NCBI RefSeq assembly: GCF_900108245.1
Contig: NZ_FNUY01000016.1
Coordinates: 27,839-91,838, forward strand
Source of the DNA: Allobosea lathyri
GTDB taxonomy: Bacteria > Pseudomonadota > Alphaproteobacteria > Rhizobiales > Beijerinckiaceae
Length of the DNA: 64,000 nt
Direction of reading: 5' to 3'
The notes under the pieces were generated by a model. It was not told the origin of the DNA. It saw only the letters and a list, made by a program, of their open reading frames with translations, and did not search any database. Of the stretch, positions 27,323-35,719 are shown piece after piece (positions within the stretch are counted from its first letter, which is position 1; the number at the start of each line of letters is the position of its first letter). Both the position numbers and the translations under genes were made by a program.

Positions 27323-28745
27323 CGTAGCCTCCCATGTTCTGGGTGGCGCCGGCGGCAGCCTGGTCGCGCAGCATGGCCATCTCTGCGAAGGTCAAGCCGG
27401 TCTCGGCGTGCCGCGCCTCGCGTTTGAACAACGTCTCCCAGCGCTTGACGGCAACGTCGACATAGAGCGGGTCGAGCTCCATCAGATAGCCCCACCGCTT
27501 GGTCTTTGCCGCGGCGATCAGCGTGGTCCCGTTTCCGCCGAACACGTCGAGAATGATACCATTGCGCTTGGAGCAGTCCTTGATCGCTTCCATCACCATC
27601 GCGCACGGCTTCACCGTCGGATGGCTGGCGAGATCCTCCATGCGCCCCTTGCGGAAGCCGTTAGCTCCCGCATAGGTCCACAGGGTCGTGCGGTAACGCC
27701 CGTGCCGGCCGAGCTCGATGTTGTTGACGTGGGCGGCCTTGCCCACCTTCCACAACGGGATCAGCTCGGTCTGTGCGCGGTAGAGCGAACCCATCCCGGC
27801 GTTGGTTTTGGCCCAGCAGATCACAGCCTTGAGTTCGTCGAAGGCCTCGTGGCCCGCGGTCAGCATCTCGTGGAAATGCTGACCATCGATGCAGGTGTAG
27901 ACCAGCGCTCCATCCTGCGAGGCGCCCTTGATCTCGCCAAACACGCCTTTGAGGAAGGCCGTGAACTGCGCCTTGCTCATCTCGCCCGAGGCCATCGCGA
28001 AGGGCCGGTGCTTGATCTTTCCGAGCCCGCCGACATGACCGTCGATCGCGACATTATAGGGCGGGTCGGTGAAGGTCATCTGAGCCAGCGCACCACCCAT
28101 CAGCTTCTCATAGCTCGCGCGCTCGCGGGCATCCCCGCAGAAGACGCGGTGTTCATCAAGCAGCCACAGATCCCCGAGCTGGGTCACGGCCTGTTCGGCG
28201 ACGGGCGCGACCTCATCGGCCGGATCAGCCTTCTGGACGGCGTGTTCGCCGCTGAGCAGGAACTCGATCTGCGGGGTGTCGAAGCCGGTCAGCTCGACCT
28301 CGAACTCGATATCGACGAGGTGGCCAAGCTCCAGCTTGAGCAGCTCATCGTCCCAGCCAGCGGATTCGGCCAGGCGGTTATCCGCAATCCGATAGGCGCG
28401 GATCTCGTCGGGCGTCAGGTGATCGAGACAGATCACCGGAACGCTGGTCATCTCCAACAGCTTGGCGGCCGCGTAACGGCCGTGACCAGCAACGATCTCG
28501 TTATTGCCATCGACCAGGATCGGATTGACGAACCCGAAAACCCGGATGCTGTCAGCGACCTGGTTGATCTGCTTCTTGGAATGCGTGCGTGCATTCCGCG
28601 GCGACGGCTTCAGCTCGCTGAGCGGGCGTTTCGTCACCTTCAAGGCCAGCGCCTTGTCGAGTGCGAGCGCCGAAATACCGCCATCGAGCGGCGCGGTGCG
28701 CGTGCGAGCGCGCACGGTCGGCGAAGAGTTGGGGATAGAGGTCAT
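27312..28745 (-). CDS. DNA methyltransferase with N-terminal ParB-like domain
   Basis: ATG 28745 has a strong AGGAGA ribosome site, so the 20 upstream in-frame residues are excluded. The 477-residue protein has a ParB/sulfiredoxin-like N-terminal domain (residues ~20-120; VDGNNEIVAGHGRYAAAKLL) and a beta-class N6-adenine/N4-cytosine methyltransferase domain with the catalytic FTDPPYNVAI near residue 225 and FGGNGTTLIAA as the SAM-binding motif near residue 405. This pairing is common in phages and may protect phage DNA from host restriction. No cognate restriction enzyme lies nearby. Confidence 0.9.
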   Translation of the reverse strand: MTSIPNSSPTVRARTRTAPLDGGISALALDKALALKVTKRPLSELKPSPRNARTHSKKQINQVADSIRVFGFVNPILVDGNNEIVAGHGRYAAAKLLEMTSVPVICLDHLTPDEIRAYRIADNRLAESAGWDDELLKLELGHLVDIEFEVELTGFDTPQIEFLLSGEHAVQKADPADEVAPVAEQAVTQLGDLWLLDEHRVFCGDARERASYEKLMGGALAQMTFTDPPYNVAIDGHVGGLGKIKHRPFAMASGEMSKAQFTAFLKGVFGEIKGASQDGALVYTCIDGQHFHEMLTAGHEAFDELKAVICWAKTNAGMGSLYRAQTELIPLWKVGKAAHVNNIELGRHGRYRTTLWTYAGANGFRKGRMEDLASHPTVKPCAMVMEAIKDCSKRNGIILDVFGGNGTTLIAAAKTKRWGYLMELDPLYVDVAVKRWETLFKREARHAETGLTFAEMAMLRDQAAAGATQNMGGYDVA

Positions 28746-29351
28746 ATGTCGTCTCCTTGAGGAGATCGACCGAGTCAATGAGCACCCACGTCGCCGCCGT
28801 TCCACAAGCGCAATAGCGCTTACGGTTATGGTAGCGAACGAGGACTGCTCAATGAAGTGCTGCCTAGCTCAAAGGGTCCTCAACCCGATCAGATCGGTTG
28901 GGCTTAGGCCGCAGCGATTGCGGCCATTTCCGAGATAGCGTGCGATCACCCAATCCGCAAGAGGGATTTTAAAAAAACATCAACAAGTACAGTGTCTTCG
29001 TCAGCTACCCGCCTGCTGTCGAGGGTAAAATGAGGTGCGGCAGCCGGGTCAGTTTCCCTGCATGGCTGACGAAAAATCCCTGCAACGTCCAAGGAAATTC
29101 CCTGCTCGCTTTCGCCGCCCTACAGACCCAGTTCATTGCATAACAACGGCTTTTGAGGCCAGCTCGCACTATATCGGCCGAGCAACCGGCCCGAATTCCC
29201 TGAAAATTCCCTGAAAGCAGGGAATTTGCGTCCGATCGCAGCTCACTGGCACTTCAGGCAGCGTTGCCGGCGGCCCAAGCCGCCAGGATCTCAATGGGCG
29301 GCCCACCCTGAACTCAACCGCGCCTCATCCGGAGCGATCGCGGCAACCGCC
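28746..29351. other. 606-bp intergenic region with repeated TTCCCTG boxes
   Basis: No supported gene. The end of the prophage remnant should lie here. Between 29053 and 29227 the heptamer TTCCCTG (one copy is ATCCCTG) occurs five times in one orientation and once inverted, the last pair forming a perfect hairpin (separate entry). Short frames show no motif. Confidence 0.55.
29204..29227. repeat. 10-bp perfect inverted repeat AAATTCCCTG/CAGGGAATTT
   Basis: Arms at 29204-29213 and 29218-29227, loop AAAG. It closes the TTCCCTG box cluster just before the 3' end of the nucleotide-sugar dehydrogenase gene. It could be a protein binding site, a recombination site or a terminator hairpin without a T run. 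Confidence 0.7.
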
Positions 29352-30692
29352 TCAAGCCTTGAACAGATGCGCGCCGTCCAAGCCCAATCGCGCGCAGATG
29401 TTGCGGGTGTCGACGACCAATTTGGCCTGTCGGACGACCAGCGCGTAATCGACCTCGTCATGATCGGTCGCGATCAGAACCGCGTCGAATGATGCAAGCG
29501 TTTCAGGTGTCAGGTCGACGCTGCGCCTCGCCTCCAAGCTCCCGTGCTTGCGTGTCGGGGTGATCTCCGGAACATGAGGATCGTGATAGGCGGCTTGCGC
29601 ACCGCGGCTTTCGATCAATTCCATCAGCTTCAATGCGGGACTCTCGCGCATGTCCTCGATGTTCTTCTTGTAGGCGATGCCGAGCACGAGGACGCGCGTG
29701 TCGCTGAAGCTCTTGTGCAAATGTCGATCGACAAGCTCTGCCAGCCGATCGATCACGCGATAGGGCATCTCCGTATTGACCTGCCCGGCGAGCTCGATGA
29801 AGCGCGTCGAGATGTCGAATTCGCGCGCTTTCCAACTCAGGTAGAACGGGTCAATCGGGATGCAGTGGCCGCCGAGCCCCGGGCCGGGATAGAACGGCAT
29901 GTAGCCGAACGGCTTCGTCTTGGCGGCTTCGATGACCTCCCAGATGTCGATGCCCATCGCGGCGTAGACCTGCTTCAATTCGTTGACGAGCGCGATGTTC
30001 ACGGCCCGGAAAATGTTCTCGGTCAGCTTGACGGCCTCAGCCGTCGCGGTCGATGAGACCGGCACGGTCCGCACGACCAAAGCCGAATAGAGCGCATCGG
30101 CCATGGCGAGCGCATCGGCCCCATCACCGCCGACGACTTTTGGAATGTCCGAGGTTCCGAACTGGGCGTTGCCGGGGTCCTCGCGCTCCGGCGAATAGGC
30201 GAGGAAGAAGTCTTTGCCGCTTTTCAGGCCGGTCGCTTGCTCGAGGATGGGCCGCATGAGTTCGTCGGTCGTGCCGGGATAGGTGGTCGATTCGAGCACG
30301 ATCAATTGCCCGGGCCGCAGCCGCTTGGCGATCGCCTCGGTCGTCTTGACGACATAGGAGAGATCGGGCTCGCGATGACGCGAGAGCGGGGTCGGCACGG
30401 CGATCAACAAAGCGTCGGGTTCGGACATCCGGTCGAAATCACTGGTGGCGACAAAGCGGCCGGCCTTGATGCCTTCGACGACCAGATCCATCGGGATGTG
30501 CTTGATCGTCGCGGTACCCGCATTGATCTTATCGACCCGATTCTGGTCGATATCGAAGCCGATGACCTTGATACCCCGGCGAAGGGCGGCAACGGCCAAG
30601 GGGATGCCGACATAGCCGAGACCAACGATGCCGATCGTCGCGGTGCGGCCTTGGACGCGTTCAATAAAGCGCCGAGCGGAGGGCGACGTCAT
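29352..30692 (-). CDS. Nucleotide-sugar dehydrogenase (UDP-GlcNAc/UDP-glucose 6-dehydrogenase family)
   Basis: The start is placed at ATG 30692 (MTSPSARRF), with GAGG upstream. The 446-residue protein starts with GIVGLGYVGIPLA as the NAD-binding motif, then ESTTYPGTTDE near residue 140, FLAYSPEREDPGN, and GPGLGGHCIPIDPFYL near residue 265 with the catalytic cysteine. The C-terminal domain reads VLVLGIAYKKNIEDMRESPAL. The GHCIPIDP form is typical of WbpA-type enzymes making UDP-N-acetyl-glucuronate. The product would feed a surface polysaccharide, matching the 1-21 kb region beyond the prophage remnant. No partner gene is adjacent. Confidence 0.88.
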   Translation of the reverse strand: MTSPSARRFIERVQGRTATIGIVGLGYVGIPLAVAALRRGIKVIGFDIDQNRVDKINAGTATIKHIPMDLVVEGIKAGRFVATSDFDRMSEPDALLIAVPTPLSRHREPDLSYVVKTTEAIAKRLRPGQLIVLESTTYPGTTDELMRPILEQATGLKSGKDFFLAYSPEREDPGNAQFGTSDIPKVVGGDGADALAMADALYSALVVRTVPVSSTATAEAVKLTENIFRAVNIALVNELKQVYAAMGIDIWEVIEAAKTKPFGYMPFYPGPGLGGHCIPIDPFYLSWKAREFDISTRFIELAGQVNTEMPYRVIDRLAELVDRHLHKSFSDTRVLVLGIAYKKNIEDMRESPALKLMELIESRGAQAAYHDPHVPEITPTRKHGSLEARRSVDLTPETLASFDAVLIATDHDEVDYALVVRQAKLVVDTRNICARLGLDGAHLFKA

Positions 30693-30772
30693 GTTCAGCC
30701 TCATTGTGGGGCGGCATCACAACGCGCAGCCTCCCTAGCGATGGTTGCTCCTTTCAGAGTTCCAGGACGGCG

Positions 30773-31621
30773 TCAATTTGACAGCCTTGGCTTGGACGGC
30801 CTTGGCTTGGCAAGACCCAGCGTCCCATCCCCCTGCTCCGTCATGCGGCCCTCGATCGCCCGCTCGCTCTCGTCCTTCAGCTCCACCCCCGTCAGCCCTC
30901 GCCGCAGAGCCTGCTCGATCAGCCATGCCAGCTTGACCGCCGCCGGCTGGAACGCCAGCCCACCCGGCCGGATGTTGGAGATGCAGTTGCGCGCGGCGTC
31001 GGTCAGGCCCGGTCGCGGCGCGAAGGTCAGGTAGGCGCCCAGTGAGTCCGGGGAGGACAAGCCGGGGCGCTCTCCGATCAGCATGAGGACCATGCGGGCG
31101 CCGAGATGCTGGCCGATCTCGTCTCCCAGCGCAACGCGGGCCTGGGCAGCGATCGCGATCGGGGCCAGTTCGAGACCCTGTCGCTGCAGAAGCGGCAATA
31201 GGGCCGCGACGAGCGGTATTGCGTTCTGGTGGATCGCTGTCGATGACAGCCCATCGGCGATGATCACGGCGAGATCGTAATCGCCTCGTGCGGCCTCCAG
31301 CAGGGCCCGACTTTCAGGCGATAGCGACCGGCCAAGGTCAGGTCGGCGCAGATAGTCCTCGCGCGAACGGGCAGCGCTTTCGACCATCATCGAGGTCAGC
31401 CCGAGCGCGGATATCTCCGCTGCAATTTCGGCCGGGCGAAACGGTTCGTGCACCGCGTCGCGAGCCTGCGCATGGGCGAGGCCGAAGCGCAGCAGCTCGC
31501 GGGTCGGCAGCGAGGCTCCTGAGCGGCCGAGCGCGATCCGGGCCGGCGTCAGCCGGGCGAGTTCGGCGAAGCGCTCCGCCACCGAGAGGGGCCTGTCATT
31601 GTCGTTGCGGTCTTCGCTCAT
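30773..31621 (-). CDS. eutC: Ethanolamine ammonia-lyase small subunit
   Basis: The 282-residue protein shows the EutC core: LTPARIALGRSGASLPTREL near the N-terminus, FGLAHAQARDAVHEPF, IIADGLSSTAIHQNA near residue 125 and IGERPGLSSPDSLGAYLTF near residue 190, ending with RNCISNIRPGGL. EutBC splits ethanolamine to acetaldehyde and ammonia using adenosylcobalamin. The start overlaps the eutB stop by 4 bp. A low-complexity tail after about residue 265 is unusual but harmless. No eutA reactivase or microcompartment genes are seen, which is normal for this family in many Proteobacteria. Confidence 0.95.
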   Translation of the reverse strand: MSEDRNDNDRPLSVAERFAELARLTPARIALGRSGASLPTRELLRFGLAHAQARDAVHEPFRPAEIAAEISALGLTSMMVESAARSREDYLRRPDLGRSLSPESRALLEAARGDYDLAVIIADGLSSTAIHQNAIPLVAALLPLLQRQGLELAPIAIAAQARVALGDEIGQHLGARMVLMLIGERPGLSSPDSLGAYLTFAPRPGLTDAARNCISNIRPGGLAFQPAAVKLAWLIEQALRRGLTGVELKDESERAIEGRMTEQGDGTLGLAKPRPSKPRLSN

Positions 31622-33006
31622 GCCGCCCGCCCGGGCATCGCCGCCAGCAACGCCTGCCCGCCCTGCCCCAATGTCAGGCGTCCGGCCTTGTCGATGATGT
31701 CCATGCGCTGAAGCCAGGCCTCGAATTCCGGGGCGCGCTTCAGGCCGAGCACCTCGCGGATATAGAGTTGGTCGTGGAATGAGGTGGACTGGTAGTTCAG
31801 CATGATGTCGTCGGCGCCGGGCACGCCCATGATGAAATTGACGCCGGCCGTGCCGAGCAGCGTCAGAAGCGTGTCCATATCGTCCTGATCGGCCTCGGCA
31901 TGGTTGGTGTAGCAGATGTCGCAGCCCATCGGCACGCCCATCAGCTTGCCGCAGAAATGGTCCTCCAGCCCGGCGCGGATGATCTGCTTGCCATCATAGA
32001 GATATTCCGGACCGATGAAGCCGACGACGGTATTGACCAGCAGCGGCTGATAGGCCCGGCAGACGGCATAGGCGCGCGCCTCGACGGTCTGTTGGTCGAC
32101 GCCGTGATGGGCGTTGGCCGAGAGCGCGGCGCCCTGGCCGGTCTCGAAATACATGAGGTTGTCGCCCACCGTGCCGCGCTTTTGCGAGCGGCCCGCCTCC
32201 AGACCTTCCTGCAACAGCGCGAGCGTCACGCCGAAAGAGGCATTGGCGGCCTGCGTACCCGCGACCGACTGGAAGACGAGATCGACCGGCGCGCCCTGCT
32301 CGATCAGCGCGATCGAGGAGGTCACATGGGTCAGGATGCAGCCTTGCGTCGGGATTTCGAAGCGCGCGATCACCTCGTCGAGCAGGCGCAGCAGGTCGCC
32401 GATCCGGCCCTGGCTGTCGGAGGCAGGGTTGATGCCGATCACCGCATCGCCGCAGCCATAAGACAGCCCATCGATGGTGGAGGCAAGGATGCCGGCAGCA
32501 TCATCGGTGGGGTGGTTGGGCTGCAGCCTGACCGCCATGGTGCCGGGCAGGCCCAACGTGTTGCGGAAGCGCGTGACGACCCGGCATTTGCGCGCGACCA
32601 GGATGAGGTCCTGATTGCGCATCAGTTTTGAGACAGCCGCCGCCATCTCGGGCGTAATGCCGGGCGCAAGCCTGGCGAGGACTTCGGGGGTCGCGGCCTC
32701 CGAGCAGAGCCAGTCGCGGAAGCCGCCGACGGTCAGGGAGGCGATCGCGGCGAAAGCCGTCGCGTCATGGCTGTCGATGATCAGCCGCGTGACCTCGTCG
32801 GTCTCGTAGGGCACCAGCGCCTCGTGCAGGAAGGTCTTGAGCGGCAGATCGGCGAGCGCGATCCTGGCCGCCATCATCTCCTCCATGCTACCGGCAGCGA
32901 GGCCGGCGAGCCGGTCTCCCGAGCGCAGCGGCGTCGCCTTTGCCATCAGTTCCTTGAGGTCGGCGAAGACGTAGCTCTGGCGCCCGACCGCAACACGATA
33001 GCTCAT
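31618..33006 (-). CDS. eutB: Ethanolamine ammonia-lyase large subunit
   Basis: ATG 33006 (MSYRVAVGRQSY) gives 462 residues, the usual EutB length. Recognisable blocks include FADLKELMAKATP, ALADLPLKTFL, GLPGTMAVRLQPNHPTDD near residue 165, DAVIGINPASDS, MYFETGQGAALSANAHHGVDQ near residue 295, and CDICYTNHAEADQDDMD near residue 370. EutB binds ethanolamine and the corrinoid in a TIM barrel. It is the first gene of a eutBC pair. A palindromic repeat at 33123 lies just upstream. The cob cluster 5 kb downstream would supply its cofactor. Confidence 0.96.
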   Translation of the reverse strand: MSYRVAVGRQSYVFADLKELMAKATPLRSGDRLAGLAAGSMEEMMAARIALADLPLKTFLHEALVPYETDEVTRLIIDSHDATAFAAIASLTVGGFRDWLCSEAATPEVLARLAPGITPEMAAAVSKLMRNQDLILVARKCRVVTRFRNTLGLPGTMAVRLQPNHPTDDAAGILASTIDGLSYGCGDAVIGINPASDSQGRIGDLLRLLDEVIARFEIPTQGCILTHVTSSIALIEQGAPVDLVFQSVAGTQAANASFGVTLALLQEGLEAGRSQKRGTVGDNLMYFETGQGAALSANAHHGVDQQTVEARAYAVCRAYQPLLVNTVVGFIGPEYLYDGKQIIRAGLEDHFCGKLMGVPMGCDICYTNHAEADQDDMDTLLTLLGTAGVNFIMGVPGADDIMLNYQSTSFHDQLYIREVLGLKRAPEFEAWLQRMDIIDKAGRLTLGQGGQALLAAMPGRAA

Positions 33007-33122
33007 CGACCGAACCTCCTGCCGGCGCCGCTGGGGCACCGCGATGATTTCAACCGTCGCGGGCAATCAAGCAAGAGGCGAGCCGGCATCGGCGACAGAT
33101 CAGGGAGGTTCACACCACTCAG

Positions 33123-33225
33123 GTCATCCCGGGCGACCGAAGGGAGACCCGGGATCCATTCCTGGGCATATCCGACCTGCGTTCCGGATTGGATTCCGGG
33201 TCTCCCTTCGGTCGCCCGGAATGAC
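33123..33225. repeat. Palindromic intergenic repeat, family A
   Basis: GTCATCCCGGGCGACCGAAG opens the left arm; its imperfect reverse complement ends in GGAATGAC. The arms carry GGGATCC-type cores. It lies between the divergent eutB and GMC genes. Related copies are at 37019, 40322, 51021 and 53998. Confidence 0.9.
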
Positions 33226-33351
33226 GGCGCTCTTAGCCTTTGGGATGGACCCGCAACCCCTGTCCCGCCATTGCCGCCTCCACCGTGGCACTTTATCCCT
33301 CGCTGAAGCATAGAGCGGGAGCATACCCGCCGCCGAGAAGCAGGGAACGCC

Positions 33352-35007
33352 ATGTCTGACCACGAGAATACCGAGCGCCGGACGATCGGCACCTTCGATT
33401 ACATCGTCGTCGGAGCGGGCTCGGCCGGCTGCGTGGTGGCGAACCGCCTGTCGGCCGATCCGAACACCAAGGTCATGGTGCTGGAAGCCGGCGGCAAGGA
33501 TGACTGGATCTGGTTCCACATTCCGGTCGGCTATCTCTTCGCCATCGGCAACCCGCGCGCCGACTGGCTGTTCAAGACAGAACCGCAGCCGGGGCTGGGC
33601 GGGAGGGCGCTGGCCTATCCGCGCGGCAAGGTCGTCGGCGGCTCATCGGCCATCAACGCGATGGTCTATATGCGCGGACAGGCGGCCGATTATGACGGCT
33701 GGCGCCAGCTTGGCCTGAACGGCTGGGGCTGGGACGATGTGCTGCCCTATTTTCTCAAGCATGAGGACCATATCGCGCCGGGATCGGACAGCTTGCACCG
33801 TGCGGGCGGGGAATGGCGCGTCGAGCATCCGCGCGTGCGCTGGGCGATCCTCGACGCGATCCGCGATGCGGCCGAGATGGCCGGCATTCCGAAGATCCCC
33901 GATTTCAACGGCGGCGAGAACGAGGGCTCGTCCTATTTCCAGGTCAACCAGCGGCGCGGCAAGCGGCTGAGCGCCTTCACCGCCTTCCTCAAGCCCTTCG
34001 TCGACAGCCGCGACAATCTGCGGCTAGAGACGCGCGTCATGGTCGAGCGGCTGGTATTCGAGAATGGCCGCGCCAAGGCCGTCGAGTTCAGCCATGGCGG
34101 CGAGAAGCTCAGGGCCGAGGTCACCGGCGAGATCGTGCTCTGCGCCGGCGCGGTCGGTTCCCCTGCCTTGCTGGAGCGCTCGGGCATCGGCGACGGCTCG
34201 CGTCTGCAAGGCCTCGGCATCGCGACCGTGGCGGATTCGCCCGGCGTCGGCGAGAACCTGCAGGATCATCTGCAGCTCCGGCCGGTCTACAAGGTCGAGG
34301 GCGTCAAGACGCTGAACAGCGATTATGCGAAGCTGTGGCGCCGGCCGATGATGGCGCTGCAATGGGCGGCGCTGCGTAGCGGCCCGCTGACCATGGCACC
34401 CTCGCAGGTCGGCGCCTTCGCGAAGTCCTCGCCGGACTACGCCACCGCCAATCTTCAATACCATTTCCAGCCGCTGTCACTCGACAGCTGGGGCTCGGGT
34501 CTCCACCCCTTCGACGCCTTCACGGCCAGCGTCTGCAATCTGCGGCCGACGAGCCGGGGCAACGTGCATCTCAGGAGCCCGGACCCGGAGGATGCACCCG
34601 CGATCTCGCCGAACTATCTGGCGACCGAGGAAGACCGGCAGGTCGCCGTCGACGCGATGAAGCTGACACGGCGCATCGTGGCCCAAGGACCGCTCGCGCG
34701 GTTCAAGCCGCAGGAATACCTGCCGGGGCCGCAGGCAACCTCGGACGAGGCGCTGCTGGAAGCGGCGGCCCAGTTGGGAACGACGATCTTCCATCCGGTC
34801 GGCACGGCCAGGATGGGGCGCGACGACGACACCCGGGCCGTGGTCGACGAACGCCTGCGGGTACGCGGCGTCACGGGCCTGCGCGTGATCGATGCCTCGG
34901 TGATGCCAAACATCACCTCCGGCAACACCGCCAATCCGACGATGATGATCGCCGAGAAGGGCGTTGCGATGCTGCTGGAGGATGCGCGCAGCGCAACGGC
35001 CGTCTGA
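33352..35007 (+). CDS. GMC-family alcohol/choline dehydrogenase
   Basis: The 551-residue flavoprotein begins after a 16-residue lead with YIVVGAGSAGCVVANRL, then the GMC signature GKVVGGSSAINAMVYMRG near residue 95 and the second signature around GAVGSPALLERSGIG near residue 265. The active-site His lies in TIFHPVGTARMG near residue 480, followed by ASVMPNITSGNTANPTMMIAEKG. It is close to BetA/AlkJ-like membrane-associated alcohol dehydrogenases, but without a betaine-aldehyde dehydrogenase beside it, choline is unlikely. A perfect palindrome spans its stop codon. Confidence 0.9.
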   Translation: MSDHENTERRTIGTFDYIVVGAGSAGCVVANRLSADPNTKVMVLEAGGKDDWIWFHIPVGYLFAIGNPRADWLFKTEPQPGLGGRALAYPRGKVVGGSSAINAMVYMRGQAADYDGWRQLGLNGWGWDDVLPYFLKHEDHIAPGSDSLHRAGGEWRVEHPRVRWAILDAIRDAAEMAGIPKIPDFNGGENEGSSYFQVNQRRGKRLSAFTAFLKPFVDSRDNLRLETRVMVERLVFENGRAKAVEFSHGGEKLRAEVTGEIVLCAGAVGSPALLERSGIGDGSRLQGLGIATVADSPGVGENLQDHLQLRPVYKVEGVKTLNSDYAKLWRRPMMALQWAALRSGPLTMAPSQVGAFAKSSPDYATANLQYHFQPLSLDSWGSGLHPFDAFTASVCNLRPTSRGNVHLRSPDPEDAPAISPNYLATEEDRQVAVDAMKLTRRIVAQGPLARFKPQEYLPGPQATSDEALLEAAAQLGTTIFHPVGTARMGRDDDTRAVVDERLRVRGVTGLRVIDASVMPNITSGNTANPTMMIAEKGVAMLLEDARSATAV

Positions 35008-35019
35008 TATCAGACGGCC
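34998..35019. repeat. 22-bp perfect palindrome at the end of the GMC gene
   Basis: The half GGCCGTCTGAT and its exact complement meet at 35008/35009. The GMC stop codon (35005-35007) is in the left half. It could fold into an 11-bp stem in RNA or bind a dimeric protein; there is no T run behind it. Confidence 0.75.
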
Positions 35020-35026
35020 CCACCCC

Positions 35027-35130
35027 GTCATCCTGGACAAGCCGCGCAAGCGGCGCAGCTCCGGGATCCATCGTAGGGCGATCCACTCTACGATGGATCC
35101 CGGGACGCCTTTCCGGCGCCCCAGGATGAC
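35027..35130. repeat. Palindromic intergenic repeat, family A'
   Basis: The left arm opens GTCATCCTGGACAAGC and contains GGATCCATCGTAG; the right arm mirrors it and ends GCCCCAGGATGAC. Same subfamily as 57427 and 63848. Confidence 0.9.
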
Positions 35131-35197
35131 GCTGTGTTTCCGCGTGAAGCGATCATGCTCTGAAGGAATTGCTGCGATATCTGAAGGATTTGCCGCG

Positions 35198-35719
35198 ATG
35201 CCACCCCCCGAAACATCCCGCGAAAGAGGTCTGATCGCACGCGGTCTGTTCTTCATCGTCCGGAGCGTCCTGACGGTCCTGATCGTGCTGGACGAGGTCG
35301 CGCGCCCGCTCTACCGCCCGCTGGCGCGCTGGCTCGCAGGCTTGCGGATCGTCGCCCGGATGGAGGCGGCGATCGCCCGCATGCCACGCGCACTGATCCT
35401 GCTGACGCTGGCGATCCCCTTCGCGATCGCCGAGCCGCTCAAGATCGTTGGCCTCGTGCTGATGGCCCGCGATCAGGTGCTGGCGGGGCTCCTCGTGCTC
35501 GGTTTCGCCTATCTGGCGAGCTTTCTGATCGTCGAGCGAATCTATCATGCCGGCCGCGACAAGCTTCTGACCTATAGCTGGCTCGCCTGGAGCATGGGCA
35601 TCATCGTTCGTCTGCGCGAGCAGGCGCTCGGCTGGGTCAGGAGCAGCGCGGCCTATGGCTTTGCCATTCAGGCGCGGGACGCGGCCCGGCGCTGGTGGCA
35701 TTCACTGCGCGCCGGGTGA
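35198..35719 (+). CDS. Hypothetical membrane protein
   Basis: ATG 35198 with GAAGGA about 10 bp upstream gives 173 residues; an earlier in-frame ATG would run through the family A' repeat. There are two strong hydrophobic segments (LILLTLAIPFAIAEPLKIVG and LAGLLVLGFAYLASFLIVER) after a basic N-terminus (RPLYRPLARWLAGL), and the C-terminus is amphipathic. No family motif recognised. It converges on the MFS gene with an 18-bp 3' overlap. Confidence 0.65.
   Translation: MPPPETSRERGLIARGLFFIVRSVLTVLIVLDEVARPLYRPLARWLAGLRIVARMEAAIARMPRALILLTLAIPFAIAEPLKIVGLVLMARDQVLAGLLVLGFAYLASFLIVERIYHAGRDKLLTYSWLAWSMGIIVRLREQALGWVRSSAAYGFAIQARDAARRWWHSLRAG

Noticed and set aside
27408..28760. 450-codon open frame antisense to the methyltransferase
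   Set aside because: The sense frame has DPPY and a strong ribosome site; the antisense product resembles no protein.
22169..29351. Attachment-site repeats flanking the prophage remnant
   Set aside because: I compared the two edge regions by eye and found no shared stretch long enough to claim attL/attR; no tRNA gene is present.
33123..33225. CRISPR-like repeats
   Set aside because: The repeats are isolated palindromes kilobases apart with no regular spacers and no cas genes.
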